Assembly: GCA_050010555.1 (NCBI GenBank)
Contig: JBEKKV010000002.1
Coordinates: forward strand, 61,108 to 125,107
Length of the DNA: 64,000 nt
Direction: 5' to 3'
From: JALHUB01 sp050010555
GTDB taxonomy: Bacteria > Chloroflexota > Dehalococcoidia > DSTF01 > JALHUB01
The notes under the pieces are model-generated. The model saw nothing but the letters and a program-made list of their open reading frames with translations, did no database searches and had not been told where the DNA came from. A program made the translations under genes and the position numbers. Below are positions 50,595 through 59,815 of this stretch, in pieces. How positions within the stretch are numbered: the stretch's first letter is position 1; each line of letters begins with the position of its first letter.

Positions 50595-52714
50595 CGCGTC
50601 CTCCGCCAGCGCCTCCGCGCATACCAGGTGCCTGCTCCGATAGCCGCCGCTGCTGCCATCGGGATGCCTGTCAGTAAAGCGAACGGCGTTGACGATGAGG
50701 TTGATTTACCAGTCGTGGCATCGTCAGGCACCTCGGCGATACCGCCGACGGCAGGACTGCTGGTAGACGCCGCCGGATCCAGGACGTTTACTTTGACCCA
50801 GTCATTGCCGCCAATACCTTCACAAGAGTTGGGCCAGGGCGGAATGCCGCACGCTTCCACGCTAACGACGTTAGTGAAGACGCCGAGCGTGTTCATAGGC
50901 ACTGTCAGCGACTTCTCGCACGTTCCGTTCACCGCGAGGTAAAAGCAGTTGTTGTTATCGTCGTTAAGATCGGGGAGAAGTTCGTCAGTGACCCAGACAT
51001 CCATTCTGCGGGGACCCAGGTTCGTGACGACCCAGCGCAAGGTGATCGAATCACCCACATTGACTGTGATAGGCCCCTGCTGACCGTTGACGGTCTCATC
51101 GATGGAGGCCTCTACCCAAGGCCTATTGCTCGTTGGTGTTGCGGTGGGTGTAGGCGTCGGTGTACAAGCCCCCGGAGGACACGGTGTCGCGGTAGAAGTT
51201 GGCGTCGGCGTGGGTGGAGTGGGCGACGGCGCCAGGACGTTGAAGATCACATCTCCCTTGCTCACGGCAAAGCCGCCGACCTGGAACTGATAGGTAGTGC
51301 CGGCAACAGCGGGGAATGTCACCAATGAGGTCAGATCAACACCTGAGTCGTCGTTGCATGCCAGGTAGTTGGAGTTCGCATAGACTGCCAGGACCGTGTC
51401 GAAGTCGCTTCCCGCGGTGCTGACCTCGAGGGTGCCGGTAACGGTCGGCGTGTAGCTGTACCACACGCTCGATCCTCCCATGCCGCAAGGGCGCGGCTGG
51501 TACGGTTGTTCCGCAACACACCTTGTCGAGAAGTTGTCTGCGAAGGGAAGGGAGCCAATCTGGGTGCTGGCGGCGGAATGGTCGTCGGGGGGCGAGACGC
51601 AAGCGGGGAATTCCACGACGTTCATCGGTTGCAACATTTCTCCCGATGTTTCGCCGATGCCCAACTGACCATACGAGTTGCTGCCCCAACACCTTGCCGT
51701 TCCAACGTTGGAGAGAGCGCAGGTTTGGTACCCTCCGGCTGACACGGAAACCACGTTGCTTAGCCCTAGAACCGCTACCGGCGTGGTCCGATCCGTTCCC
51801 GTTCCGTCGCCCGTGTCCCCGCCCTCTCCCCAGCACTTCACGGTATCATCATTTAGCAAGGCGCAGCTTTGACCGAATCCCGCGGCGACGGCGGTTGTAT
51901 TGCCAATGCCAGATACGGTCACGGGAGAGGTTCGTTTCGTCTTCGTTCCATCCCCTAGTTGGCCGAAGGTATTGGAACCCCAGCATTCGATCGTGCCGTC
52001 ATTGATCAAAGCGCAGGTGTGAACATCACCTGAAACGAGGTTCACCGCATTGTTCAGACCCGACACATCTACCGGCGTCGTTTCATTCGATGTTGTTCCA
52101 TCTCCCAGCTGACCGTACTGATTCCACCCCCAACACTTGGCCGTGCCGTCATTGAGCACGGCGCAAGCATGATATTCCCCGCTGTCTATGGCCACGACGT
52201 CGTCAAGTCCGGAGACGGCTACCGGGCTACTTCGGTTCGTAGTCGTGCCGTCCCCCAGCTGGCCATATGAATTGAGGCCCCAGCAGCGGACCGAACTATC
52301 GCCGAGCAGCGCGCAGGTGAATTGCCCCCCGGTGGCAACGGCGACAACGTCGTCCAAACCCGGGACAAGCGCTGGAGTGTTTCGATCCGTCCTGGTTCCA
52401 TCTCCAAGCTGGCCCGCGCTGTTTCCGCCCCAACATTCAACCGTTCCGTCTTCGATCAAGGCGCAAACATGATCAGATCCGACCGAGATGGCAGCAGCAT
52501 CGCTCAGGCCGGAAACGGTCGTGGGCAAAAGGTGCTGGACGCCGGCAGCTATCCCCCAGCACTTGGCAGTGCCATCATCAAGCACCGCACAGGTGCCCGT
52601 GTCTCCAGCAGAGACCGAGGTGCCGACCGCCGCCAAGGTTGGTCGCGCCAAGCCGGAGTTGAGGAATAGTGCCGTCGCTACCAAAGCCAGGACTACCGGA
52701 ATCAAGCGTTTCAT
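50591..52714 (-). CDS. Secreted RCC1-repeat beta-propeller protein with C-terminal anchor
   Basis: The 707-residue protein starts with a signal peptide (through LARPTLAAVG). Seven or so RCC1 repeats follow (about residues 35-375) of the form VSxGxxHxCALxxDGTxxCWGxNxxGQLGDGT. Next is a domain around residues 400-500 (VWYSYTPTVTGTLEVSTAGSD, a pre-peptidase-like beta sandwich), Thr-Pro repeats, and a DUF11-like beta domain (ITLRWVVTNLGPRRMDVWVTD). The end is VGGIAEVPD, a hydrophobic helix and WYARRRWRRTR. It should be displayed on the surface for binding, not catalysis. Confidence 0.85.
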   Translation of the reverse strand: MKRLIPVVLALVATALFLNSGLARPTLAAVGTSVSAGDTGTCAVLDDGTAKCWGIAAGVQHLLPTTVSGLSDAAAISVGSDHVCALIEDGTVECWGGNSAGQLGDGTRTDRNTPALVPGLDDVVAVATGGQFTCALLGDSSVRCWGLNSYGQLGDGTTTNRSSPVAVSGLDDVVAIDSGEYHACAVLNDGTAKCWGWNQYGQLGDGTTSNETTPVDVSGLNNAVNLVSGDVHTCALINDGTIECWGSNTFGQLGDGTKTKRTSPVTVSGIGNTTAVAAGFGQSCALLNDDTVKCWGEGGDTGDGTGTDRTTPVAVLGLSNVVSVSAGGYQTCALSNVGTARCWGSNSYGQLGIGETSGEMLQPMNVVEFPACVSPPDDHSAASTQIGSLPFADNFSTRCVAEQPYQPRPCGMGGSSVWYSYTPTVTGTLEVSTAGSDFDTVLAVYANSNYLACNDDSGVDLTSLVTFPAVAGTTYQFQVGGFAVSKGDVIFNVLAPSPTPPTPTPTSTATPCPPGACTPTPTPTATPTSNRPWVEASIDETVNGQQGPITVNVGDSITLRWVVTNLGPRRMDVWVTDELLPDLNDDNNNCFYLAVNGTCEKSLTVPMNTLGVFTNVVSVEACGIPPWPNSCEGIGGNDWVKVNVLDPAASTSSPAVGGIAEVPDDATTGKSTSSSTPFALLTGIPMAAAAAIGAGTWYARRRWRRTR
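50594..50749 (-). other. C-terminal VGG-x-A-E-x-P / TM / WYARRR tail (copy 2)
   Basis: Codons 656-707 encode VGGIAEVPD, a Ser/Thr linker, a hydrophobic Ala/Ile/Gly helix and WYARRRWRRTR. The motif and the WYARRR end are shared with the C39-like protein, although the rest of the two proteins is unrelated. Confidence 0.6.
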
Positions 52715-52881
52715 GAGTTCATCTCCTCCACTCTTGACTGCCCGATAGCTATTTCAAGCCGGACCAATCGCCAACCGGCGGAACAAACCAAAACGGGAGA
52801 GGGGCGATGTGTGCATTCCAACCTCCCTGTTGGGGAGACGAATTAGCGGGGCTAATCAGGAGCGATCTGTCGACGCCGTGG

Positions 52882-52909
52882 ATTATAGCACCAACGGCAC
52901 GGTTGTCAA
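52882..52909 (-). promoter_or_regulatory. Promoter of the RCC1-repeat gene
   Basis: TTGACA (52904-52909), a 16-base gap and TATAAT (52882-52887) on the minus strand, both consensus. The leader of about 160 bases has three small hairpins (ATTAGC.GCTAAT, CTCCC.GGGAG, CGCC.GGCG). Confidence 0.8.
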
Positions 52910-52910
52910 C

Positions 52911-53225
52911 TCACAGCGTGGGAGACGTGACGCTCTCCGACGCCCGCTCAGAAAGACGCAGGAGGCCGGCGGCCAGTTCTTCCACGCTATAGGGACCTTG
53001 TCTGCGGTGGCGCAGCAAGGCCTCGACGTTTACCGAGTAGCGATTGCGCCGGCCTACCTTCTGACGGGAGATCATGCCGTCCTCCTCCAGAGCCCGGAGG
53101 ATCGAGAAGGCGGCCCTGTCCGTTATGCCCACGGCAAGGGCGATGTCACGCTGCGTCGAGCGCGGGTGGTCGATCACGTCGATGAGGACGAGGGCGTGAT
53201 TAGTAAGAAAATCCCAATGAGCCAT
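52911..53225 (-). CDS. Winged-helix transcriptional regulator
   Basis: The 104-residue protein has a clear HTH: STQRDIALAVGITDRAAFSILRALEEDGMISRQKVGRRNRY, with an N-terminal FLTNHALVLIDVIDHP helix. It resembles small MarR/ArsR-like regulators. ATG 53225 follows GGAGGG by 6 bases; a further 17 in-frame codons upstream are unlikely to be used. It ends one base before the -35 box of the RCC1 gene, so the two form a likely regulator-target pair or a read-through unit. Confidence 0.8.
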   Translation of the reverse strand: MAHWDFLTNHALVLIDVIDHPRSTQRDIALAVGITDRAAFSILRALEEDGMISRQKVGRRNRYSVNVEALLRHRRQGPYSVEELAAGLLRLSERASESVTSPTL

Positions 53226-53279
53226 GGTTTTCCCTCCAAAGGACTTGACAAGGCCGATAAGCGAAGTAGAATACATGTA

Positions 53280-53826
53280 ACTGATAACCAGTCATCACGT
53301 TCTGGGTACGCCTGTCTAGAACACTGGAACCGGTCTTCGTTGTCGAGAATCATTGTTCATTATAGACGCTCCAAAGTCAAGCGGCGGGGCGACGAAAATG
53401 CAAGAAGATCTCGTCAGAAGCCGGAGAACCAGAACGCCGTCGAGAGGAGATCTCTAAGGCTGTCCAATCAGGGAGGATCGGAGCCCGTCGTCGCAGAGGG
53501 GGGCTAGGCCACTAGTCGGGCTGGGCGACACGGGCGTCAGCGGTGGCCGGGCCTGCGGAGAGCGGCGATGGGCGATCGGAGTTCGGGGTCCGAGGGGTAC
53601 CCCGCCGGGCGGCTGGCCAGGGTCGCTCCAAATCGCCTCCATAGGCCCGGTCACTATGAAATCCAGGGCCGCGACACAACGCAATCCCAAGAGTGCCTCT
53701 TAGTGTAGCCTCACGCCTGTCTGGGGGCATGGGTCGCCAGCTTCCTTAACATCTGCCTGATACATTCGTCGAATCTGCCGGTGCTATAATTGATAGGGGA
53801 CTTGTACCAGAAAGGTTAAGCAGGTA
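53280..53826. other. About 550-base gap with no convincing gene
   Basis: Short open frames occur (for instance 53454-53690, minus) but lack RBS, family likeness and protein-like composition. A TATAAT at about 53784-53789 probably serves the SHOCT gene. Otherwise I see nothing in it. Confidence 0.5.
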
Positions 53827-54111
53827 ATGAGACTTAGTTCGGCAAGGTCGAGCGTCGCGCTGGCGGCGCTACCGCTAATAGCGCTCGTTTTTCGCAACGG
53901 ACATCGCTTTGGCGACGGATGGCGAATTGTGGGGTTTCTGATGTTCATAATCTTCTGGGCCGCTGTCATTGCTCTGGCAGCCTGGGCTTTCAGCAGGGTC
54001 GTCGGAACGCACAGGGCCGACAAGAGCCCGCTGGACATAGCCAGGGAGCGGCTGGCCAGGGGCGAGATATCGGCTGAGGAGTTCGAGCGAATAAAGCAGC
54101 AACTGGCTTAA
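53827..54111 (+). CDS. SHOCT-domain small membrane protein
   Basis: The 94-residue protein has two hydrophobic segments (about residues 10-22 and 36-58) and ends with a SHOCT motif, SPLDIARERLARGEISAEEFERI. SHOCT tails occur on many short membrane proteins and are thought to mediate oligomerisation. AGGTAATG at the start gives a weak RBS. Confidence 0.82.
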   Translation: MRLSSARSSVALAALPLIALVFRNGHRFGDGWRIVGFLMFIIFWAAVIALAAWAFSRVVGTHRADKSPLDIARERLARGEISAEEFERIKQQLA

Positions 54112-54151
54112 GCGCCGGCGCGCGACAAACCCAGAATCACGTAACGAGAAG

Positions 54152-54179
54152 GGCCCGACGAGCTAAGGCTTGTCGGGCC
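54152..54179 (+). terminator. Terminator after the SHOCT gene
   Basis: GGCCCGACGAGC pairs with GCTTGTCGGGCC (12 positions, one G-T) over a TAAG loop, then TCTTCG. The stem is strong and the T tract poor. Confidence 0.55.
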
Positions 54180-54257
54180 TCTTCGATTCGATGATGAAGG
54201 TTGCACCTGTCAGCCTCAGACAAACCGCACTCGAGGCACGGGCGTCTCTCCAGAGAA

Positions 54258-54560
54258 TCAGTACCGCTTGCCGATCTTCTCCAGTCCCGCCTTGGCAAGG
54301 TCTTCCGGAGTCATCACAACCCTGAACTTCACGGTAGCATTGAAGGTGAGGAAGAATGGCTCCGCAAGCGCCGGTATCCTTGACGGCTCCGACACGTCAA
54401 CGATCAGGACCGCTCCGCGAAAGCCATCCCGTTCACTGAAGTAGACCGCTTCGGGCTTGATATCCTCTAACGCCTGCTGAATCTTTGCACCGACGGTGCC
54501 GTTCCTGGTGAGGGTGTTGAAGGGTTCTACCGGGAAATCGACTAGCATTAGCATACGCAT
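54258..54560 (-). CDS. Small ferredoxin-fold-like protein of a widespread uncharacterised family
   Basis: The 100-residue protein begins MRMLMLVDFPVEPFNTLTRNG and has KIQQALEDIKPEAVYFSERDG, GAVLIVDVSEPSRIPALAEP and a last segment MTPEDLAKAGLEKIGKRY. Strand-helix-strand order suggests a dimeric alpha-beta barrel fold. Relatives are often mislabelled pantothenate synthetase; the real function is unknown. The gene has its own gap on both sides. Confidence 0.75.
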   Translation of the reverse strand: MRMLMLVDFPVEPFNTLTRNGTVGAKIQQALEDIKPEAVYFSERDGFRGAVLIVDVSEPSRIPALAEPFFLTFNATVKFRVVMTPEDLAKAGLEKIGKRY

Positions 54561-54680
54561 CTTGCGTTCTCCTATTCTGGCGCGTCCTTCTGACGGCCTC
54601 TCTTAACCGTACGGGTCGGATGTGGCGGGCACGTGAACGAGAACCCGTGGGCGGTGAAGGAAGCGTGCAGAGGTCAGAGG

Positions 54681-55643
54681 TCAGTCGGCGGTGGACCGGG
54701 GCGCAGCGAGCCGGAGGCTGCTGACCGCCAGCGAAGTAACGTCGAGCGGGATGCCTTTGCGCTCGTCGCGCTCCAACGTAACGGCTTCGAGCGGGCACTG
54801 CCCCTCGCAAACGCCGCAGCCCATGCACGTCTCCCACTCCACCGCCACGCCTTCGCCGGCAAGCGACAGCGCACCGAAGGGACACGCCTCCACGCAGACG
54901 CCGCAGCCGTTGCACAGCGCGCCGTCGACCTTCGCGACATAGCCCGACGAGACGATCGATGGCATCCCGTACCTGGTCATCGCCTCGATGCCGCCGCAGC
55001 AGCACTTGCAGCAGTTGCAGACGGCGTAGAAGCGGTCGAGCACGGCGTCTTTGAACCAGGCGGTGTGCACGTGGCCGCGCTGGTGCTCCTCCTCCAGCAA
55101 CTGGAGCGCTTCCTCCTGGGAAAGGCGGCGGCTGCTCTGCGGATTGTGCTCCAGAATGAACTCCACCGGCTCCTTGCCGACGACCATGCACACCTGCGTC
55201 GGCTCGCAGTGCTCCTTGCGCGCGTGGCGGCAGGCGCATTCGTAAGCGGCGATGTCGAGGGGCGCGGTGAGCAGGATGTCGCGCGCCACCGGGTAGGGGA
55301 TGATTTGCTCAAGGTCAGTCAGCGGGATGTCGTGCTCCAGGCTCACGATTGCCCGCGCGTGGTCGTGCGTGAGGACCTTGGCGTGATAGTGGTCAGCGAG
55401 CCATTTCCTGGCGCCGGGGCTTGCATGCGGAACGAACTGGTTGATGAGCACGCTGATGTACTGATTCGTCCAGCGGCCGTAGACGTAGCCGTGCAGAGAA
55501 TTCAGGGTCAGGAAGCCGCGCGTTCCCGCCGCGCGCGCCATCTGGAAGGTGGACTGCTTGAATCTCCCGCGTTCACCGAAGAGCCAGAAAACCACCGACG
55601 CCACGCCTACCAGCTTCAGCAGGCGCTTCAGAAGTCGAAACAT
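54681..55643 (-). CDS. 4Fe-4S ferredoxin-type protein with membrane segment
   Basis: The 320-residue protein has an N-terminal hydrophobic stretch (LLKLVGVASVVFWLF), a Cys/His-rich middle (AAYECACRHARKEHCEPTQVC and VCNCCKCCCGG) and two C-terminal 4Fe-4S motifs (CNGCGVCVEACP and CMGCGVCEGQCP). It is an electron carrier, perhaps membrane-associated. ATG 55643 was chosen because GGAGGGAGGAG precedes it. The partner is unknown. Confidence 0.85.
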   Translation of the reverse strand: MFRLLKRLLKLVGVASVVFWLFGERGRFKQSTFQMARAAGTRGFLTLNSLHGYVYGRWTNQYISVLINQFVPHASPGARKWLADHYHAKVLTHDHARAIVSLEHDIPLTDLEQIIPYPVARDILLTAPLDIAAYECACRHARKEHCEPTQVCMVVGKEPVEFILEHNPQSSRRLSQEEALQLLEEEHQRGHVHTAWFKDAVLDRFYAVCNCCKCCCGGIEAMTRYGMPSIVSSGYVAKVDGALCNGCGVCVEACPFGALSLAGEGVAVEWETCMGCGVCEGQCPLEAVTLERDERKGIPLDVTSLAVSSLRLAAPRSTAD

Positions 55644-55825
55644 CGCACTCCTCCCTCCTCGAACCCGGCCGCGATGAGATAGCCACAAACCCGCAGAAGT
55701 TGTTCCCAGCGATGACCCATTGTGCAAGCTGTGAGGCGATTTTGCAAGTGGCGGGAGCTGCCTGTTGCCCCGGACCGCTCTTGGCGGTCACGGCGTCGAA
55801 TGCCCGGGGCGAATCAGATTGGCGA

Positions 55826-57508
55826 TTAGCGCCCTTGGGCGAACAGCGTATCCAACCGGTTACAGAGCGACGCGTCCGACTGCACCGGCACGAGCTCGCC
55901 CGCCGCGTTGAACGCGAGGAAGGACGAGGGCGAGGCACCGTCGTGTGGGATGGCGAGGATGGGGCCCGCGTCCGTCATTGCGACATCGCGAACGAGAGTG
56001 GTCTTTGGGAGAGCGGAGCCCACGGAAAACCGCAATTGAACCGCCGTGCGGTCGTACAGCGTAAGGGCGCTGCCGGTGCCAAGCTGCACCAGCGCGAGAT
56101 TGCCGCAGATTGCGGCCCGCGGCGCAACGCCATCTCGCAAGTTTGAGACATCGTCGACGAAATTCACCGGAACGAGCGTCGAGCGCTCATCGGCGAGCAG
56201 CGCCGCGGCCTGGGGGAGGCCCACGGACCATAGCGGGACGTTGTGCGACCCGATCGGCACGTTGAGGACGTACGCGTCGTCGCCGTTCGCTCCGATGCTC
56301 TGGATTGTCGCAGCGGCAAGCTCGCCATTGTCGCGATAGTCCTGGCTCCAGGGAAGGGCGAAGACGGCGAAGTACGCGACGAGAGCCGCGAGGCCCACGA
56401 TCCCCGCCCGGCGGGCTACCCACGGTGGGAGGTCCGAAGCATTCTTCGCCAGTACGATGGCGACCAACAGGCTCAGTCCAAACGAGGGGACGTACTCCAG
56501 CCAAGAAGCCCGGACCGTGCTGACGATGGCAAGTGGCGCCGCCGTCACGGCCACGAGCGCGGCGAGCTCTCCGGGGGTGAGGGTGCCTCGCCTCAACGCC
56601 CGAATGGCGAGCAGGCCTATCGCAAGGGTGGCAAGGAGCGCGGCGCCCAGCGCGGTCGTGGAGCCGGTGAGGTTGGCCACCGGAGCAAAGAAGAATGCCA
56701 CATAATAGATGGCGTTCTTCACTAGATGCACCGGATTCATCGTGGCGCGGCTCGATCCACCCAGGACCGTGCCCAGCGCGGCGTGGCGCATGACGAAGTA
56801 GACGGCCACAACGGCGAAGGCGAGAACCGCCGCTCCCATCAACTCGCGCCGCGTTCGGAGCGACCTGCGTTCGAGCAGGAGGATCACAGCGAGCGCGGCC
56901 CAGACCGCCGGTATCGCGAGGCCGATCTCCTTCGAAAGGAGGGCGCCGGCAAGGCCCACCAACGCGACCGCGAGCCAGGCATGTCGGATACATGTGACCG
57001 GCGCCTCCAGCCAGAGAACCGCGGCCACGAGCGATAGCGCATAGAACATGCCGGCGAGCAAATCGGTTCGTCCGGAGACCCAGCTTATCGATACGGCGTG
57101 TGCGGGCTGTAGGGCGAAGAGCGCCGCAGCAGCGAGGGCGATGCCGCGGGATCTGGTGAGGCGGAGCGCCAGCACGAAGAGCAGGCCCGTCGTGACCACA
57201 TGGAGGAGGCCATTCGTCAGGTGGTAGCCAAACGCCGAGAGGCCCCAGAGAGAGTGATCGACGAGGAACGAGGCGTTGACGAGCGGCCGGTACAGGTCGC
57301 CGGCGGTTTCGCCGCGCGCGAAGTCCGAGACCCAGATGCGCGCGGGGCCGGCATCAAGGCTCGATTTCAGGAGGAGAAAGTCGTCGGCGATAAAGCGATC
57401 ACGTAGCGAGGGAAGAAAGGCGACGAGCGCCGCCCCTAGAACAAGAACGATAGCCAGCCAGGCGTGAGAGCGCCTTGCCGTGTCCTCCTCTACGGTCAGG
57501 GATGGCAT
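55826..57508 (-). CDS. Multi-pass GT-C-like membrane glycosyltransferase
   Basis: The 560-residue protein has about ten hydrophobic helices between residues 15 and 390. An acidic pair in the first extracytoplasmic loop (DRFIADDFLLLKS) is typical of GT-C glycosyltransferases that use lipid-phosphate sugars. The last 140 residues form a soluble domain. It may glycosylate surface proteins or lipids. ATG 57508 is preferred because AGGAG lies 11 bases upstream; the open frame extends 77 codons further without a good start. Confidence 0.7.
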   Translation of the reverse strand: MPSLTVEEDTARRSHAWLAIVLVLGAALVAFLPSLRDRFIADDFLLLKSSLDAGPARIWVSDFARGETAGDLYRPLVNASFLVDHSLWGLSAFGYHLTNGLLHVVTTGLLFVLALRLTRSRGIALAAAALFALQPAHAVSISWVSGRTDLLAGMFYALSLVAAVLWLEAPVTCIRHAWLAVALVGLAGALLSKEIGLAIPAVWAALAVILLLERRSLRTRRELMGAAVLAFAVVAVYFVMRHAALGTVLGGSSRATMNPVHLVKNAIYYVAFFFAPVANLTGSTTALGAALLATLAIGLLAIRALRRGTLTPGELAALVAVTAAPLAIVSTVRASWLEYVPSFGLSLLVAIVLAKNASDLPPWVARRAGIVGLAALVAYFAVFALPWSQDYRDNGELAAATIQSIGANGDDAYVLNVPIGSHNVPLWSVGLPQAAALLADERSTLVPVNFVDDVSNLRDGVAPRAAICGNLALVQLGTGSALTLYDRTAVQLRFSVGSALPKTTLVRDVAMTDAGPILAIPHDGASPSSFLAFNAAGELVPVQSDASLCNRLDTLFAQGR

Positions 57509-57683
57509 CCTTGCTGTCACTCCTGAACTAGGATGTCGGAACGTGAGCAGCCGATCAATCGGGAGAAACCCTGCCGGGGTAGAGGATGAGATGGCGACGT
57601 TTGGCGGTCGAGCCCCGGTTGAGGTCGTCGAGGCCGGTCTCGGCGGATGGAATAGCTCCGCCGCCTGAGGGAATTGCTCTTGC

Positions 57684-57711
57684 TTGACGCAGCGAACAGG
57701 GCGGCCATAAT
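57684..57711 (+). promoter_or_regulatory. Promoter directly before a methyltransferase gene (leaderless likely)
   Basis: TTGACG (57684-57689), a 16-base gap and CATAAT (57706-57711), with ATG at 57721, only 9 bases later. Confidence 0.5.
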
Positions 57712-57720
57712 GTTGGCCCG

Positions 57721-58488
57721 ATGCCCCCGCAGGACGCATCCAAAGCTGTCGATGCTGTGACGCGCGTTCTAGGAGTGGTCGGAATCGTTAGGAAACTCGA
57801 ACGCTTGGTTCCTGACAGGACGCCGGTGTATATGCGGCATCTGTACCGCCTTCATGAGGCGCGGTACAGGTTTGCGCGGGACGCCGTGGCTTCGAAACGG
57901 GTGCTGGATGTCGCTTGCGGAGTTGGATACGGCACCGCCCTTCTCGCGGATGGGGGCGCGTCGACGGTACTTGGAGTCGACGTCTCTCGCGAGGCAATCA
58001 GCTACGCGCGCTCCCGGTATATGCGCGTGAACGCTCACTATGTCGTCGCTGATGCGGCGGCGCTCGGTGTAGCCGACGGCTCGGTGGACGTGGTTGTATC
58101 GTTCGAGACGATTGAACATCTGCAGCCGGACAGGATTGGGCCTTTTCTACAGGAACTGAAGAGGGTGCTGAAGCCGGGCGGAACGGCTTTCATCTCCACG
58201 CCCAATGGAGACGCCTCCTACAAGCTCGGAGCATATCATACGGTAGAGTTCAGCTTCGATGAATTCCGGTCTTTACTCGGCCGCTACTTCCCTCGAGTCA
58301 CCTTCTACGGCCAGCGGACGATTCCGCGCTGGTACTCTACCCTCGCCGGGAAGGCCCGAAGGGTACCGTTTGCGTGGTCGCTCGACGCAATCGTGCGCGT
58401 CGCCTTATTCACTTCCGAGCGGATGGAGCCGCTCCCGATCAGGGACGCCGTACCGATGTTCTTTGTTGCGCAGTGCGCTTGTGAGTGA
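57721..58488 (+). CDS. Class I SAM-dependent methyltransferase
   Basis: The 255-residue protein has motif I KRVLDVACGVGYGTALLAD, VLGVDVSREAISYA, DVVVSFETIEHLQP and LKPGGTAFISTPNG. It resembles methyltransferases found with cell-surface glycan genes, such as UbiE/Methyltransf_11-like enzymes. The substrate is unknown. It is divergent from the GT-C gene and has a terminator right after it. Confidence 0.87.
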   Translation: MPPQDASKAVDAVTRVLGVVGIVRKLERLVPDRTPVYMRHLYRLHEARYRFARDAVASKRVLDVACGVGYGTALLADGGASTVLGVDVSREAISYARSRYMRVNAHYVVADAAALGVADGSVDVVVSFETIEHLQPDRIGPFLQELKRVLKPGGTAFISTPNGDASYKLGAYHTVEFSFDEFRSLLGRYFPRVTFYGQRTIPRWYSTLAGKARRVPFAWSLDAIVRVALFTSERMEPLPIRDAVPMFFVAQCACE

Positions 58489-58524
58489 ATGAGGCGGAGC
58501 GGTAAGGGGCAGCGAGGGAACGTT

Positions 58525-58554
58525 AAGAGCCGGCGGCACAGGCCACCGGCTCTT
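58525..58554. terminator. Bidirectional terminator
   Basis: AAGAGCCGG (58525-58533) pairs with CCGGCTCTT (58546-58554) over a 12-base loop. Plus-strand T run: TTTTCT. It separates the convergent methyltransferase and nitronate monooxygenase genes. Confidence 0.75.
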
Positions 58555-58582
58555 TTCTATCAGGACAGGCTAGTCCGGCAGG

Positions 58583-59692
58583 CTAGGCCAGCAGCTTCGG
58601 AACGTTTCTCAGGATGGTCTCGGCCTCCTTGACGATCTCCTGTACCATATCGTCAACCTTAGGCATATCCTTGATGCGCTGCGCCACTTCACCGGCAGCC
58701 ATCATCGCCTTTTCCTTGTCGCCGTCGAAGACAGCTTTGATCGATTCGATTTCGTAATCGATCAAGGACATGTCCATTGTGTCGAAGTCATCAGGGGCGC
58801 CGAGGAAGACGCCCGGCGATTTCTTAAGGGTGTTGGCGGCGTGTTCGACACTGCGGGGCGTCTTCAGCCAGCGGGCAGGGCCGACAACACCGCGCGCCAC
58901 GAGCGTTGCTCTGTCACCCGCGGCCACAACTTCTTCCTTCCACATCTGATGGAAGTCGCTCTCCTGCGTAGCCAGAAAGCGCGTGCCCATCTGCGCGCCA
59001 TCCGCGCCCATGACGAGCGCAGCCGCGAGGGTCTTTCCGTCGGAGTACCCGCCTGCGCCACAAACCAGCGTGTTCTCATCGGACACCGTTTCGACTACCG
59101 CCGGAAGCAGGATCATGGAGTGGACGGGCTCCCAGGAAGTATGGAAACCTCCTTCGTGCCCGGAAGCGACGATGACGTCGACGCCTGCCTTCTTGCAGCG
59201 CAAGGCCCCCTTTACGGATGGCACAACGTGCATCCAGGTGAAGCCCGCTCCCTTAATCTTGTCCTTCCAGCCCAAAGGGTCGCCGGCTGACGTGAAGATC
59301 ACCTTGAAATGCCTCTTGATGTCCGGGTTCTCCTCACACACCTTTATGGCTGTGTCGACTATGACGCGTGAGCGATCGACGACCTCCGCCGAGACCATCA
59401 CGTTGATACCAAAGATGCCGCCCTTGTCCTTGACCAGGTTGTAGGTCCGTTTCAGCACCTTTTCGATGACAGTCGGCATGTCATCGTCGTAGTCTGCGCC
59501 GGCAGTGCTTACGAAGCCTTTGTATACCCACGGCTGGGTGTCTTTGTTGAAGACGCCACTGGTGGAAAGCAACCCCAAGACCCCCGCGTTAGCGGCAGCA
59601 ACGCAAAGGTTGTTGTTACTGAAGGGCCCCATCCCGGCCTGGATGATTGGATACTTGATGCCGACCAGGTCACACAGTCTCGATTTGATCAT
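58583..59692 (-). CDS. Nitronate monooxygenase-family FMN protein
   Basis: The 369-residue TIM-barrel flavoprotein has IKYPIIQAGMGPFSNNNLCVAAANAG, GVDVIVASGHEGGFHTSW (the family's catalytic-His region) and CGAGGYSDGKTLAAALVMGADGAQMGTRFLAT (phosphate-binding loop). Members oxidise alkyl nitronates or act as enoyl reductases. ATG 59692 has AAAGGAG 6 bases before; 17 in-frame codons upstream are not needed. Confidence 0.92.
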   Translation of the reverse strand: MIKSRLCDLVGIKYPIIQAGMGPFSNNNLCVAAANAGVLGLLSTSGVFNKDTQPWVYKGFVSTAGADYDDDMPTVIEKVLKRTYNLVKDKGGIFGINVMVSAEVVDRSRVIVDTAIKVCEENPDIKRHFKVIFTSAGDPLGWKDKIKGAGFTWMHVVPSVKGALRCKKAGVDVIVASGHEGGFHTSWEPVHSMILLPAVVETVSDENTLVCGAGGYSDGKTLAAALVMGADGAQMGTRFLATQESDFHQMWKEEVVAAGDRATLVARGVVGPARWLKTPRSVEHAANTLKKSPGVFLGAPDDFDTMDMSLIDYEIESIKAVFDGDKEKAMMAAGEVAQRIKDMPKVDDMVQEIVKEAETILRNVPKLLA

Positions 59693-59815
59693 TGTGCGCT
59701 CCTTTACGTGCCATCTCAGAAAGGCTTGTCCTATGAAGTCCATATTACGGCGAAGAGCCGCTATATTGAAGTACGGACGGATCTACAGAGGGTTCTTTGT
59801 GCGGTCGGCGATACT

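Noticed and set aside
53454..53690. Minus-strand open frame of 78 codons
   Set aside because: It is Pro/Arg/Ser-rich with no RBS or family likeness, in a gap with no sign of coding.
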